Part shown: piece by piece, positions 1 through 11,907 of the stretch | How the letters are laid out: every line of letters begins with the position of its first letter | Position numbering within the stretch: the first letter of the stretch is position 1 | NCBI RefSeq assembly: GCF_000189635.1 | Contig: NW_002476350.1 | Coordinates: 63,255 to 127,254, forward strand | DNA length: 64,000 nucleotides | Source: Tetrahymena thermophila SB210 | Lineage: Eukaryota > Ciliophora > Oligohymenophorea > Hymenostomatida > Tetrahymenidae | Direction: 5' to 3' | The notes under the pieces: model-generated | Seen by the model: only the letters and a program-made list of their open reading frames with translations | Told to the model about the DNA's origin: nothing | The model's database searches: none | Position numbers and translations under genes: made by a program

Positions 1-187
1 TTAAACAAACTAATATAAAAATTAAGATATTTTAATAAATAAAATAATTTTACTAGAAATTAATAATTAAAACTGTGAGATTTGTACATTTAATTATAGC
101 TGAACTTAAGTTCTTAATATCTTGTTCATCTGCTTCCTCTTAGCTTTGAGTGTTTGTTTGCAATAAATTAAGAAAAAGTTATTTCAT
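1..187 (-). CDS. Leucine-rich-repeat-like protein, 5' end only, cut by window edge
   Basis: Partial gene. On the minus strand, with TAA/TAG read as Gln, an ATG at 187..185 opens a 44-codon exon down to 54. A GT..AG intron follows (10..53), then nine bases of the next exon. The exon ends in NLSSAIIKCTNLTVLIINF, the spacing of N-L-x-x-L...C-x-N-L-T-x-L repeats that are common in ciliate leucine-rich-repeat proteins, where one exon often carries one repeat. The part before it is rich in Glu, Asp and Gln. Only one repeat is visible, so the family call rests on little sequence, and the function (probably protein binding) cannot be told. An earlier start in an upstream exon is possible but I saw none. 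Confidence 0.5.
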
Positions 188-1282
188 TTTATTTCAAGAA
201 AGAAACAAATAATAATTAAATAATAAATTAACATTTTTTTAAGAAATGAATGAAATAAATAATTTTTTTTCTAAAAATATTTTTATAAGCTGAAATTTAT
301 TTTACAGCAGCATTTAAATATATATAATTATCTATTTAATTATTATTTGTTAAAATTAATTTACTTTAATTTAATCATAACTTTATATTGTGATGATAGT
401 GAAGAGTTAAGAAACTTTTTTTTTAGAAAAATTAATATTATTATCATTTTTTAAAGATAATTTTATACATCTTTTAAATGACCATAGTATTATAGTTTTT
501 AATCCATTCTATATTTTAACTTTGTATTATTTGCTATTTTTTTATTTACTTGTTTAGTATTTTTAATTCATAATATTTGTTTTTATTTTATAAAAAATTA
601 GATAATTTTACCTATAAAACAAAGTAAACTAAATTAAATTAAACAATTTTTGTATTTAAATCCAAATTTTTTTTTTTCTTTTTTTGCTAAATTTAATATT
701 CTAAGTTTGAAATTTGATTGAAATATAATATGAAAATGTAGAATCATTTATTTAAATTAATTAATTATAATATTTTTTTTTGTTGGTTGTTAATTTGATT
801 ACTTTTATTTTATTAAATATATAATAATATAAAAATTAGATATATTTTAATTTATTGTGAGATGTTTAATTTTTGTAGGTATAATAAGAAGTTTATTTTA
901 AGCAATAGCTCAAATATAAAAAATTAAAAATTTAATTATAGGAATAAAAGAATAAAGTAATACTCAAAAAGGAAGTATGTATGTGATCAATATTTAACTT
1001 AATTAAAATTTCATATGTAATTCGATACTTACATTTAAAATAAAATAATAGATTAGAAGGCAAATATTAAATCTTTATTAAAAAAATATATACTTATTCA
1101 AGGTATTTATTAATAAATCAATTATCTGATTGGATAAGAAAAATAAGTATTGATTATTAGAAAGGAGATCAAAACCAAAATATTTAATTAATTAACTATT
1201 TTGATAGCAATACATAAGAAAGTAGAATATACGAAAATAAAAATTATTAGTATTTTATAAAATATATACATAAAGAATTCAC
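188..1282. other. AT-rich divergent intergenic region
   Basis: No open frame with coding character was seen on either strand. It separates the start of the left-edge minus-strand gene from the start of the plus-strand gene at 1283, so it should carry both promoters. It holds short T-runs and A-runs only. Confidence 0.5.
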
Positions 1283-3061
1283 ATGAACTAGCTGCACCAT
1301 TATCCTGCAAATTTAAGTTCTGTTTACATTCAAAAGAGGTAAAAAAAAGAATGTTTATTTTTATCATCAATAGAGTATTTTACATATTATATAAGGAATT
1401 ATGAACTCCATAAGAATAAGCTAAATGATATAGAGTTTAAGTAAAGATCAACATTCATTAAATCTGTTTCTCCTTCTCCTATCAGTATAATAAATAAAGT
1501 ATATAATTAATGAAGTTTTAAATTTAAGTCTAATTGTTTTTTAACATTTTTATTATAGCCATAAAGCAAGAATTTTGTGATGAGTGGTAATTAATTAATG
1601 ATTGAAAGCAATAATTATGATTAACAGCTTTTTTCATTTGAAAAGAAAAAAATAATAAAATTAAGAGAGAAAATACAAGACTTCTTGATAAACTTATTTA
1701 GATTTCTTAGAGAAATCCAGAATATAAAGTAAAATATTATTTTTTATGGAAACATTTAAAAGATTTTACTTAAAATACTATTTAAATTAATTCAATATAT
1801 GCTTTATTATGAATTAAAAATATTGATAGAGATTTAAGAGTTAAAACCAGTCTTAAGATACTCACTCCAAATCTTTCAATTATAGGAAAACAGAAACTCA
1901 AAAAATATACCAAGAAAACTAAAGATTAGCCAACAGGTTACTAACCGCGTAATATATTTAAGTTGATTATTATAATTCAAATAATAATCGATTTACCAAA
2001 TTTATTTGAAAAGAGAAGCCGTTACTAAGAAAAGTGAACTTGAAAAGTAGTATCAGCAATAAAGGAAAATAAAACAAAGAATAACAAGATCAGATTGGTA
2101 GCTCGCCCTTCCTCAATCAAGCAAGTAATTCTTAAAATTTTCATTTAATTTTAACAAATAATTTTAAGAAATGCTATTTCTCGACATTTGATTGCAGCCT
2201 CATTTGACAGATTTTAACTTCCTTACGTACCTGCTCCTAATTCTTTAAACTAAATAAATGTAAACTTAAAAAAATAAATGAATTTAATGAATTACTAAAA
2301 ATATTTTAGATGAGTCTTTAATTTCCTATTTAAGTTGGTTCATAAGAAAGGTCTGGTTCTGTAAATGGCTAAAGGACTAAAACTTCTTTTTCTATAGACA
2401 GACAAAGTAATAAATTAATTTACTTGCTAATTTATAAAAATTTTAAACTTCTTTAAAAAAATAATAATTTAAAGACTTCAGAATGAATACTGAACCAATT
2501 CAATAAGGTTCAACTCCGTAATCAAATTTCTATCTCAAAAATCCCTATCTGTAGTAGTAGCTGAATTAGTAATAAAAATCTTTTAATTAAGATATTGACG
2601 AAGATATCTAAATCGATTTGAACGATAGTTAAATAAATTTGGAAATGTAGAATAATTAGTTTTAATAAAAACAATATGAATGTAATTAAAATAGTAATAA
2701 AAATATGCCTAACAATAACAACTAAAACAGAGGAGAAAAATATGGAACAAAACTATTTCTTATAAATTAGTAATATACTACTCCTAATTAGCAGCATTAA
2801 ATATTACCCAATCAATAATTTTAATTACCAAACTAATATGGAAATAAAGAGAATCTAAATAAATTAGAAATTAACACTTATTCAACAAATCGAAATAGCA
2901 CAAATAGCATTCCTCCTAGTAATTAAAACAATTAAAAGTAATTTTAACAAAGTTTTAATGGTTTTAATAATCAAAACTTTAACACTTTATCACAACCAAC
3001 AGTTTTTAACAGGACTATGCAATTAAAAAATTAAGGTCTGTAAAATTAGAATGAATTTTGA
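1283..3061 (+). CDS. Gln/Asn-rich protein of unknown function, seven exons
   Basis: Unrecognised protein of about 462 residues. Exons by frame and GT..AG: 1283..1498, 1559..1728, 1830..1948, 2016..2124, 2169..2259, 2310..2406 and 2475..3061; all phases fit and the frame ends at TGA 3059..3061. The N-terminal half is basic and helical, with a charged helix near residue 100 (FEKKKIIKLREKI) and a Gln/Lys-rich coiled-coil-like stretch (ELEKQYQQQRKIKQR). It is followed by the more ordered motif ISRHLIAASFDRFQLPYVP. The last exon, about 195 codons, is Gln/Asn/Ser rich and looks disordered. No signal peptide or membrane segment is seen. It is divergent from the left-edge gene and convergent with the gene at 3827. 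Exon 1 is the least certain; a shorter protein could start at the ATG at 1580, in the same frame. Confidence 0.65.
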
Positions 3062-3826
3062 AAAAATAAACTAGAAATAATAATAAAAAGTAAGTTTTAG
3101 TTTATAAAATCTAAGCCTAAAAAATATTAAGCAATTTTATAATATTTAAATAAAAATCCAATCAAAATAGCATAAAACAAGCCTTTCTTTAATAAGTTAT
3201 TCAAAGTAAGTAAATATTAGCAATTTAGTTTTTTTAGTTTATCTAAAACTGCAAAAAATTATAACTAACTAACTTTAAATTTTTGTGGTAAAAATAAAAT
3301 AAAGTTTTCTACTTCTTCAAATAATAAAGATGGTAAAAAATTATTTTCCTAAAATTTATATAAGTGTCTCTTTAAATTAATTTAATAAATTATTTGTTGT
3401 AATTTAATTGTAAAATTTGAATTTAATGTTTAGATATTAGTGTGTTTTAATGTTTTAACTTAGATATTTTAATTTAGTTAGCTTTATTATATATAAAATT
3501 TTGTATTTCTATGCTAATATTTACAAAAATTAATATTATAAATAGTTTTTTAAAAACTAAATCAAATATTATTTATTTTTAATGAATTAAGTAAGTAAAT
3601 TCTAAAATAAAAATTGAATTTATTTTATATTTTAAATTAATTAGCCTAAATTTATATAGAGAATGTTTTATTTATATTTCTGCTGTAATAGTAAATCAAA
3701 TTATATATACAATATTCAAAACTATTTGAAGAATCTATTAATAAAATAGAATAATATTTAACAAGACAAATAAGTTATTTTATATTAATTCTTGTTTTTC
3801 AATTAATTTTCTGCTTAATTAGTGTT
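3062..3826. other. AT-rich convergent intergenic region
   Basis: It lies between two converging 3' ends. It contains only AT-rich low-complexity sequence; I see no gene, structured RNA or clear terminator. Confidence 0.5.
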
Positions 3827-6108
3827 TCACTGTAATGTCTTCATCCTAAAAGGACTCTTGCTATCCCTCATTTCCTTAAAGTCTTAGCTATAGTTTGGAT
3901 TGCTGTTATTATTTTATAGGCTTGATTAGAAATATTGTTGTGGTTGGTTTTAGTATTAATTTGATTGTAACTAATTATTATTGTTTTATTTTTAAATCCC
4001 ACTATAAAGCTGAATTTTTTCATCTTTCATTCTTCTTTCTAAATTAAGTCTATTTAAGATTTCCTTTTCTCTCGACTTTTCTGTCCCCAAAGGAGTGTTC
4101 TTAAATTGCCTTTTAATATATTTTAAAACTTAAAAATGCTAAATTTAATTTGATAAATACTCTTTTTATTATTTTTCTTATATTTTTGATGTATTTTCCT
4201 TATCTTGAATAATCACCTATTCTCTTCTTGCATTTTCTAACTGAATCCTTCTATTTATTTCTTTTTAGAGAATTAATCAACTTCATTTATGCTTTTTAAA
4301 AAGAAAATTAATTTACCTTCATCAATTTTTCTTTTTCTTTCCTCGAACTCAGTTAAAGATTGTTTCTCTATTTTTTAAATTTCCTAAGTGTTATCGAAGT
4401 AGCTACTTTGATAAGTTCCATTTAAATTTAGCTTGCTCTTTGGTAAACTTTGGCTTAAACTTAAGGTGTCCCTTTTTTTATCACTCTTATCATCTAATTT
4501 ATAATAAAATATAAATTATAAATTAACAATTTAAAATATGATTTTACTATATTTAATACTATAATCTATAGACCCTTTCTTTGATTTCTTAAAGTTTATA
4601 ATGTCAAATTCCTAGGAATTCATTAATTCATCTTCTATTTTTATTGGTTGATTATGCTCAGGTTGTTATCTATTATTATTACTAATAAAATTTGGTTTTC
4701 ATAAAAGAACTATTTCAAAAAGATGCTTACTATTTAATATCTGATTCTATTAAAACAGATCTGTTATTATTTGAATTTTTTTAGTTTGGTGAGATATTTT
4801 ATGCTTTTTTATTATAATAGTTATCAGTGCTCTTAGCAAAAGATTTTTCAGGTATTCTTTCCTATTTATTCATATTTTGTTGGTAGTTTTAGTTAAAATG
4901 GATGTTATTATCTTTGTGTTATGAAACTTAAATGGGGTTCTTATACTGAGACATTTAAGCATGATCGATGCTCTAAGTTTAAGGTGTTTGTTAGTTTTAT
5001 TAGATCATGATTTCATTCTTTTTAGGAGTTGTTTTAGATGACACATTATTTAATATATTGTTATTGATCAATGCTTTCTTAATCAGATTAAGTTCTTCAA
5101 ACAATTCTTTTTAGGCTTAAAGATTTTTTCTGACCAACTAATAAAAAAAATATACAATTTAAAATAGTTTATCTATCTATATAAAATACCTTATAAAGAT
5201 TATTAATCTCATCGAAATAATCGTTTTGCTTCAATTTATCTTCTTTACTGTTGTGCAAATTTTCAATTTAGTTTCTTGAAATATCAGTGGCTTCTATTAA
5301 TTTTAAAAGATTATTGTTAAGATTTGCAATTTATACTATTTAAAAAATTTATCCGTTATAATTAACAACATAGCAAAATTCTTAAATTTATGTTTGTAAA
5401 ACAAAAATAAAATTTCAACTTGGGAATTCCTCCTGGATTTTATTTAAAAATGCGTTCAGCTTTGTATCAACCCTTGAGCTTAAAGCCACAATTTTTTCAT
5501 CAAATATCAAAATCTTTCCTTCAAATGCTGATTTTACTGATTCAATTTGCTATGTTTGTTTAAGTATTTAATTAGTTAATCTTAATATCTGAAATAAGTA
5601 AAATTAAAGCTAATTTTACTTGATTTAATTTCTCATATTTGTTATCTTATCTCTTTAGCTACTATAATTCTTGATCCAATGAATAAACCTTTTGCTATAG
5701 TGCTTCCTATTACATAAAATAACTTTTATCACTTGCTAATAATTATTTTAACTACTTAATTCTTCGCCTAAGACTCTAGATGGTCTAGTCTCATCAATAT
5801 TTATCTAATCTTTTATTTAAATTAATCGAATTATTAAATGTGTAATTCTATTTATATAAAAATTAATAAAATTAATACAGAAAATGGCTCTTCATTTAAT
5901 TAGTCATAACCTTAATTATGAATCGTTGATGGTTTATAATGCTAAACATTTTGATATTGTGTTTGGTCATTATGTGACTTGCTGTTAGATACCCCAAACG
6001 TATGTTAGTGCTAAGACAATCGAATCTACTTATTTAAAAAATATTACCTACTCTCATTTAAAAATGAATTTTGTGTTTTACATTATCTTCTTACTAATAC
6101 CTGTTCAT
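3827..6108 (-). CDS. Coiled-coil protein with disordered Gln/Asn-rich tail
   Basis: Unrecognised protein of roughly 600 residues in about nine exons. The start is the ATG at 6108..6106, with an in-frame TGA upstream. A first intron of about 41 bases leads to a Gln/Asn/Ser-rich N terminus. The middle is heptad-like: YSLDQELQQLKRQDNKYEKL, then a long helical part (SAFEGKILIFDEKIVALSSR, then RVDTKLNAFLNKIQEEFP), then ATDISRNQIENLHNSKED. The C-terminal half is disordered (IHFNQNYQQNMNKQ, KSKKGSIDY) with one more charged helix (TEFEERKRKIDE), and ends EMRDSKSPFRMKTLQ before TGA at 3829..3827. There are no membrane segments. A structural role, for example in the cytoskeleton or cilium, is only inference from the coiled coils. 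Several splice sites were chosen by frame alone. Confidence 0.7.
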
Positions 6109-7092
6109 TTATTAACTGCTATTTTGGTCTTAGAATAAAATATATAATCAATCAACTATTTAAACAAATCTCTTTTTAAATAAAATACAGTAATCTAATT
6201 TTTGTATGATGAATAATTATTAAAATTCTTAATTAATTTTTCTATCTATTAATTACATTTTTTACAATTGATTTATCAAATTTAACATTTTTAATTAAAG
6301 TAAAACCTGTAAATACTAGTTATTTATTATTCAAATCAAGTTTGCTTTTATTATTTTTCATCCAATCATAAATTCATTTTTTGTTAAAAGAATAAAATAA
6401 ATCTAAGCTATTTGTTTTATATAAATTAAAAATAAAATTTTTGTCATAAAACTTTAATTTGATTTGGCTAATTCATAACATTTTAAATAATTAATAAAAA
6501 ACTAGGTGTCATGTAATATTTGATTCAGAACACTAATCAAGTTATTATCACTTCTAAAAATTTCTTATCAAAAATTAGGTTATTGATTGATTATTAATAG
6601 AATTCAGTTATAGAGAAAGAAAATAATTTAATTGCTTATTTAGTTTGTAGTGTTTTGATTCTATATTTGAGGTAATATTTTATTTAAAATACTTACATTA
6701 ATTGTGAAGAGAGAATTACTATCATATAGATATAGAAATAAATAACATTTATATATTTTAACGTATCAATTTGATAAAAAATCAAATCATAAATTTCGAA
6801 ATTAGCAGTAAATTTTAATTTTACCAAACAAATAAACAAATAAATTAATTAATTTATCAATAAACAATTCCTTAAAGTAGCAAAAAATTACAGAAAGAGT
6901 AATTGTATAAAAGTTGTTTAACTTAAGGAGTGGTTGGTATCCAATTTGATTGTAAAAATAAAGAATAAAGGAGATATCAGTTTATAGTTTTTTTAAATTA
7001 ACATAAAAAAAAATAAGGAATAAAAGATTTTTGAGGGAATAGCAAGCATTTATAAGCAAACATAATTTTTATAATCTTTTAATTAAGATAAT
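6109..7092. other. AT-rich divergent intergenic region
   Basis: Probable shared upstream region of the minus-strand coiled-coil gene and the plus-strand gene at 7093. No open frame with coding character was seen. Confidence 0.5.
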
Positions 7093-10000
7093 ATGTCAGA
7101 AAATTAGTAAATAATTTAAGCAAGAAATCACTCAATTCCTAAATAGGAGAATAATTAAAATAAAACTATTTAAAAGGATAATTAAGATTATCAGTTGGCA
7201 TAAAATAATTTGAATGAAAATCCAGTGATTGCTATAATAACAATCCAACTGAATGAAAACATATTCTAAAATCTAGAAATAAGATTTAATGATGAAGCTG
7301 GAGAACTTGCAAAGTAATTTTGCTAGCAAACTAATTTGGATCCTCAAATGATTCCGATATTAGAAAATAACATATTAGAGTATAAACAAATCGCAATTTA
7401 AGATATTTACTAAAAGGAAAGAGATAATGAAAATATTTTGAAAAGCTAAGAGCAAATAAAAAATGATAACATAGACTCAAATTAAAATGGTAGATAAAAT
7501 AATTAAATTTAAGGTTTAAGTGAGCATTAAAAAATATAATAACATCAAATATAGCTAGAAGAAAACTAAGAATACACTCCAGCTATAAAAAGGGTTGATA
7601 GCTCATTCTAAGCTAATGTTAAAGACTAAAATAAATAAAATTAATATATAAACTAAATAAAAACTTAATAGAACGATGCTACGAAATAAATTAAAATGCA
7701 ATTTCCTCCTCCTACAAATAATGTCATTAATAATATGCACTTAGATAATCCTTAGCTCAGCAATATTGCTTGGGTTCCAGAAAGAAAATCGTCTAATATT
7801 AGTGAAAATATTTCAGTTTGTGAATAGTAAAATTCTTACCAATAAAGTAGAGGTAGAGCTGAAAGTTTTTCTAATTACTCAGTTGCTAATTCATAAATAT
7901 ACGATTAACCCTAAAATTTATTAAAAATGATGAATTCTTTTGCATAAAATAATTTTAATAACAGTCTTTATCAGTCATCATCAATATACTTTTAAAAATC
8001 TAACCAAAGTAAACTTTTAATCTAGTTTAATTTATAAAAAATGTGCTTTGAAATCTTAAACTTGTTTGAAATTACTAATATTAAAGTTAAAATTTATGTT
8101 TTTATTTTGCTTAATTGCATAGCAATATCATTAAATAAAATTAAAAGAATTTTTTAAAAGCTCAAGAAAATCTAAATCATGTTAAAGCTTATTTGAAAAT
8201 ATTTTATAAAAATAGAAAAGAGCCAATAAAATTAAGAAATGGTTAAAAGTAGAAGTTAGTCTCTATTTAATAAATCACATAATGATTGTTCATTTATTCA
8301 AAATACAGAATGTACTTTCAAACCTACTATAAATCCTATTAGTGAATAGATAGTTTAAGAAAAATAAAAACATTTATAAAGAAGCTCAACTCATGAAAGG
8401 CTTTATGAAATGGTAATAATATAAAAGACAATCAATTATAATAAATAAGTAAATAAAAATGCTTTTTATAATAAATAGGGGTTAAATAAAATATAGCAAA
8501 AAGATGATTCTTTTGATAAAAAATCAGCAAGAAATGAAAGAAAATCCTATAATCCTTCATTAAATTAATCAGTTTAAGGTAATTTATACGGAAACATTTA
8601 AAATATTTATTTTGATTGTTATAAATAGCTATCACAGAAAGACTCTTTAACTATTCAAAAAGACACTAGTTACAAAAGTATTTTTTATTGTAAAATAAAG
8701 CTTAGGTTACATTAATTGATTTAAAATAGGTAAAAAGATTTGCAAAAGAGCATTCAAGAAAAAGAACTTAAAGAATTATAAGAATGCACTCATAAACCAT
8801 AGATAAATGAGATTTCTTAAAAATTGATAGTAAATCGATTAGCATATTAAATAAAAAAACTATTAATGATCAAATAAAAAACTAAAGATGTAAAAAAGAG
8901 GAGATCCTGGCAGGAGAATAGAAAATGAATTAATAAATTAAAATAAGTACTCTGAAAAGAAAAAAAGTATTGCAAAAGCCAAAATTTTAGAAGAAGAAAT
9001 GAAAGGCTGCACATTTTAGCCAAGAATAAACGAGCTAAGTGAATACATTTGCAATATGAAAGAATAAAAAGATAATTGTGGCAATACCGAGAATTAAGAT
9101 AAATAAAACAAATCAAAGCAGCAACAAAGATTTGAATATCTCTTTGAAATAGGAAAATAAAAGAGCTTTTAAAAATCCTAACCTACCCCTGCTTAATTAA
9201 TGTAAATTTTATTAATTAATTGTCTAAAATCTAAAAAAACTCTTATAAATTTAATAATTATCAAAAATTTAAAAAACTCTTATAAATATACTTAAAAATA
9301 TGTAATTAAATCAAAAACGAATTTTTATTCGAGAATAATTCTATCAGTAATTACTCTTATAAATTATCTAAGCTATAATACATTCAATTAACATTATTCT
9401 ATACAAAGACTAACAAAAAAGCGATTATATAAATCCGTAACACATAATTAAATAGAGTCATTTTAGCTTCTTTTTTGCAATTTCTAAACAGTTGTATTTG
9501 AAATTCTTATACAATTTTTTGAAGCTTAATAGAAAGTGTCAGGCTTCAGATGCCTTTTTAGTCTCATTAGATAATTAATAATAAAGAGAGTATAATTATT
9601 TTTTTACCTATCAGAATTGGTAATATGAAATTTTGCAAAATGACCCAACTATTTAATAGTCAAAATTAAAAGAATAAAAATATAAAGTTAATTGCTTCAA
9701 AAAAAAATTTGTTTAAATTTATTTAAGAAAGAATGCAAGTAATTTAACAAAACGTAAGGTTTGTTTTATATGATTTTTAATAATTTTTAATATTTTTTGA
9801 GAAATATTCTATTTAAAATGGATGTTTGTTATTTAATAAAAAGTTATTACATACAGTTAAAAATAAATTTATTCTCTTATAGAAATTAAATTTGATACTG
9901 TCTAATAAATTTTTGAATTTTTCGTGTTTAGATAGTTTTATTCAACCCCTCTTTGATTATTAATGCAAATAGAAAAAGATAATTGCTTACAATTAACCAT

Positions 10001-10951
10001 CATTCATTAATTTAAATGATCAAAAGAACTTTATTTATTTAAAAGTGACAAGAACTGCCTTTTCAAACCTGAAATAAACAAAGTATCATAAGACATTAGG
10101 AGTTCTTTTTATGAAAGAATATAGCAATATAAAGTGATAAGATAAGAAAAAGAGATTAATTAATTGCGCTAGAAGTTAAATGAATTTAAAGATAAGCAGA
10201 CTGGATAACCATTTTTTCGGCCATAAACTGGTCGAGCTCCATTTAAAGTATAAAACAAACATATTTTTTATTTAGTCTTTGAATGAAGTTTTAAAAGATT
10301 TATTTATTTGTTTATTAATAAAAAATAGTAAAGAAATCAAGAAAATTTAAATGTAAATGAGTTCTTATATCAGTAATTTAAAATAGATAGTAGCAGAAAA
10401 GAGAGGGAAATATTAGAAAAGTAGAAAGAAAAACCTTAGTTACAGATAAATGATAACTCTAAAAAAATAGTCTAGCAACTCGAAGATACTAGATTGAGGG
10501 AGATATTTAATTTGTTAGATGACGATTAAGATGGATAGATTGACTCGAAAAATATTAATATTACTAGTATCTCTCCAAAAGTACTAGAGTTAATTTCACC
10601 TGTTTTATATGAAATGGAGGATTATCATTTTCAGTTAAACTATGAGGAATTCAGCCAAGCTATAAAGCGTTTGGCAAAGGTAAATGAAGAATTTATTAAA
10701 ATTAATTATTTATTTTATTCTTGTGTTTTAGTAGAAGAAATAAAAGCTGTTATAGACTTATTAATTAAAATTTGATTTTTTTGTAAAATGGAATCAATTT
10801 GAATATTTTTTAAAATAATAAGGGAATGACTTCTCAATAAAAAAATGATTTGTTCTTATATTCTAAAAAGCAGAGAGAATCCAATCATAAAAGTTCAAAT
10901 TAAAATTTACATGTATGTATTGACTTAGATTTGTTATTTTTCGTTTAGTGA
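7093..10951 (+). CDS. Protein with F-x-P-x-I-N repeats and C-terminal EF-hand-like module
   Basis: Large multi-exon protein, roughly 900 residues. After a Gln-rich start it has a small alpha/beta-looking module near residue 45 (VIAIITIQLNEN, then LEIRFNDEAGELAKQFC). A disordered stretch follows, then at least four copies of a motif of the form C-T-F-x-P-x-I-N-x-x-S: TECTFKPTINPIS, ECTHKPQINEIS, GCTFQPRINELS and NCLFKPEINKVS. The first leads into HERLYEM and the last into YERIQQY. Next come TGQPFFRPQTGRAP and, around 10490..10680, an EF-hand-like segment (FNLLDDDQDGQIDSKNI) with acidic loop residues. The last coding bases run to TGA 10949..10951. Such repeats are known from ciliate and oomycete proteins, but I know no assigned role. 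The 9200..9970 part is intron-rich and exon limits there, and near 8870..8930, are uncertain. Confidence 0.75.
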
Positions 10952-11907
10952 TAATTTTTAATTAATTAAAAAGTAGGTAACAACAGGTAACATAAAGAAG
11001 AATAGTAGTTCATTATCTGTAAATTTAAAATATTGAAAATGATTTAAAATGAATGTATGTATTTATATAGAGTTAACTAACATATTTATAGTTTTAATTT
11101 ATGTGTATTAAATACTTTAATAATGAAAGAAAAAATATTATGTTTTTATAAAACTAGTTTGGTTTCTTTATTTATTTATTTCTTTGTTTGTTTGTTTGTT
11201 TGATTATTTGTTTGCTTCCACAAAAATTAATTGATAAATGATGCGTAAGTATTTGTACTTTTGACTAAATTCTATGGTGATTACTATTTTTTTATTATAA
11301 ATTATATTCTTTTATTTTCTCTTTCAAATTTTAGAAGATATTACACTGTTTTTAATTAATTTATTAAATAGCTAAGCCAAGAATTTTAATTTACACTTTG
11401 CACATTTAAATTAATGATTGATAAAAAATCTCAAGCAATCATGTGCGTATGTAAAAATATTTTAGCAAGTGTTTTTATAAAGAAATAAATGTAAGGGTAG
11501 GTATTTTTCTAAAGATATATACGAGAATTGTTTTGATTTAAAGTCTGATAAATAAAATAAGTAGGTAAGAATTTTATTTTTAAGAAAAATATTTTACATT
11601 TACAATATTTATAAATAAATATGGAGGATTTTTTGGTAATTTTAATTAATTCTATTATTGAAGATACAATTTTTAATGAGTAAAGTAGTTTTATCTCTTT
11701 TATATTGAGAGTTTGTTTTTATTTTAAATATTGGTATTTTGTTTGAAATTTGAAGCATATGCATATTTGTATGTATACATTCGATTTGTGGTTTTTTGCT
11801 TCTTTTTTTATCTCTGATTTTAAGAATTTGTCAGAATTAAACAAGTAAATTAATTTAAATCTTTAATTACTCGTATAAAGAAAAACAAATGAAGAATGAT
11901 GAATTGA
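10952..11907. other. AT-rich convergent intergenic region
   Basis: Between two converging 3' ends. It has several (TTTA/TTTG)n runs, for example near 11170..11210, and no coding signal. Confidence 0.5.

Noticed and set aside
5980..6000. CCCCAAAC word as telomere-like remnant
   Set aside because: A single copy inside coding sequence of the coiled-coil gene.
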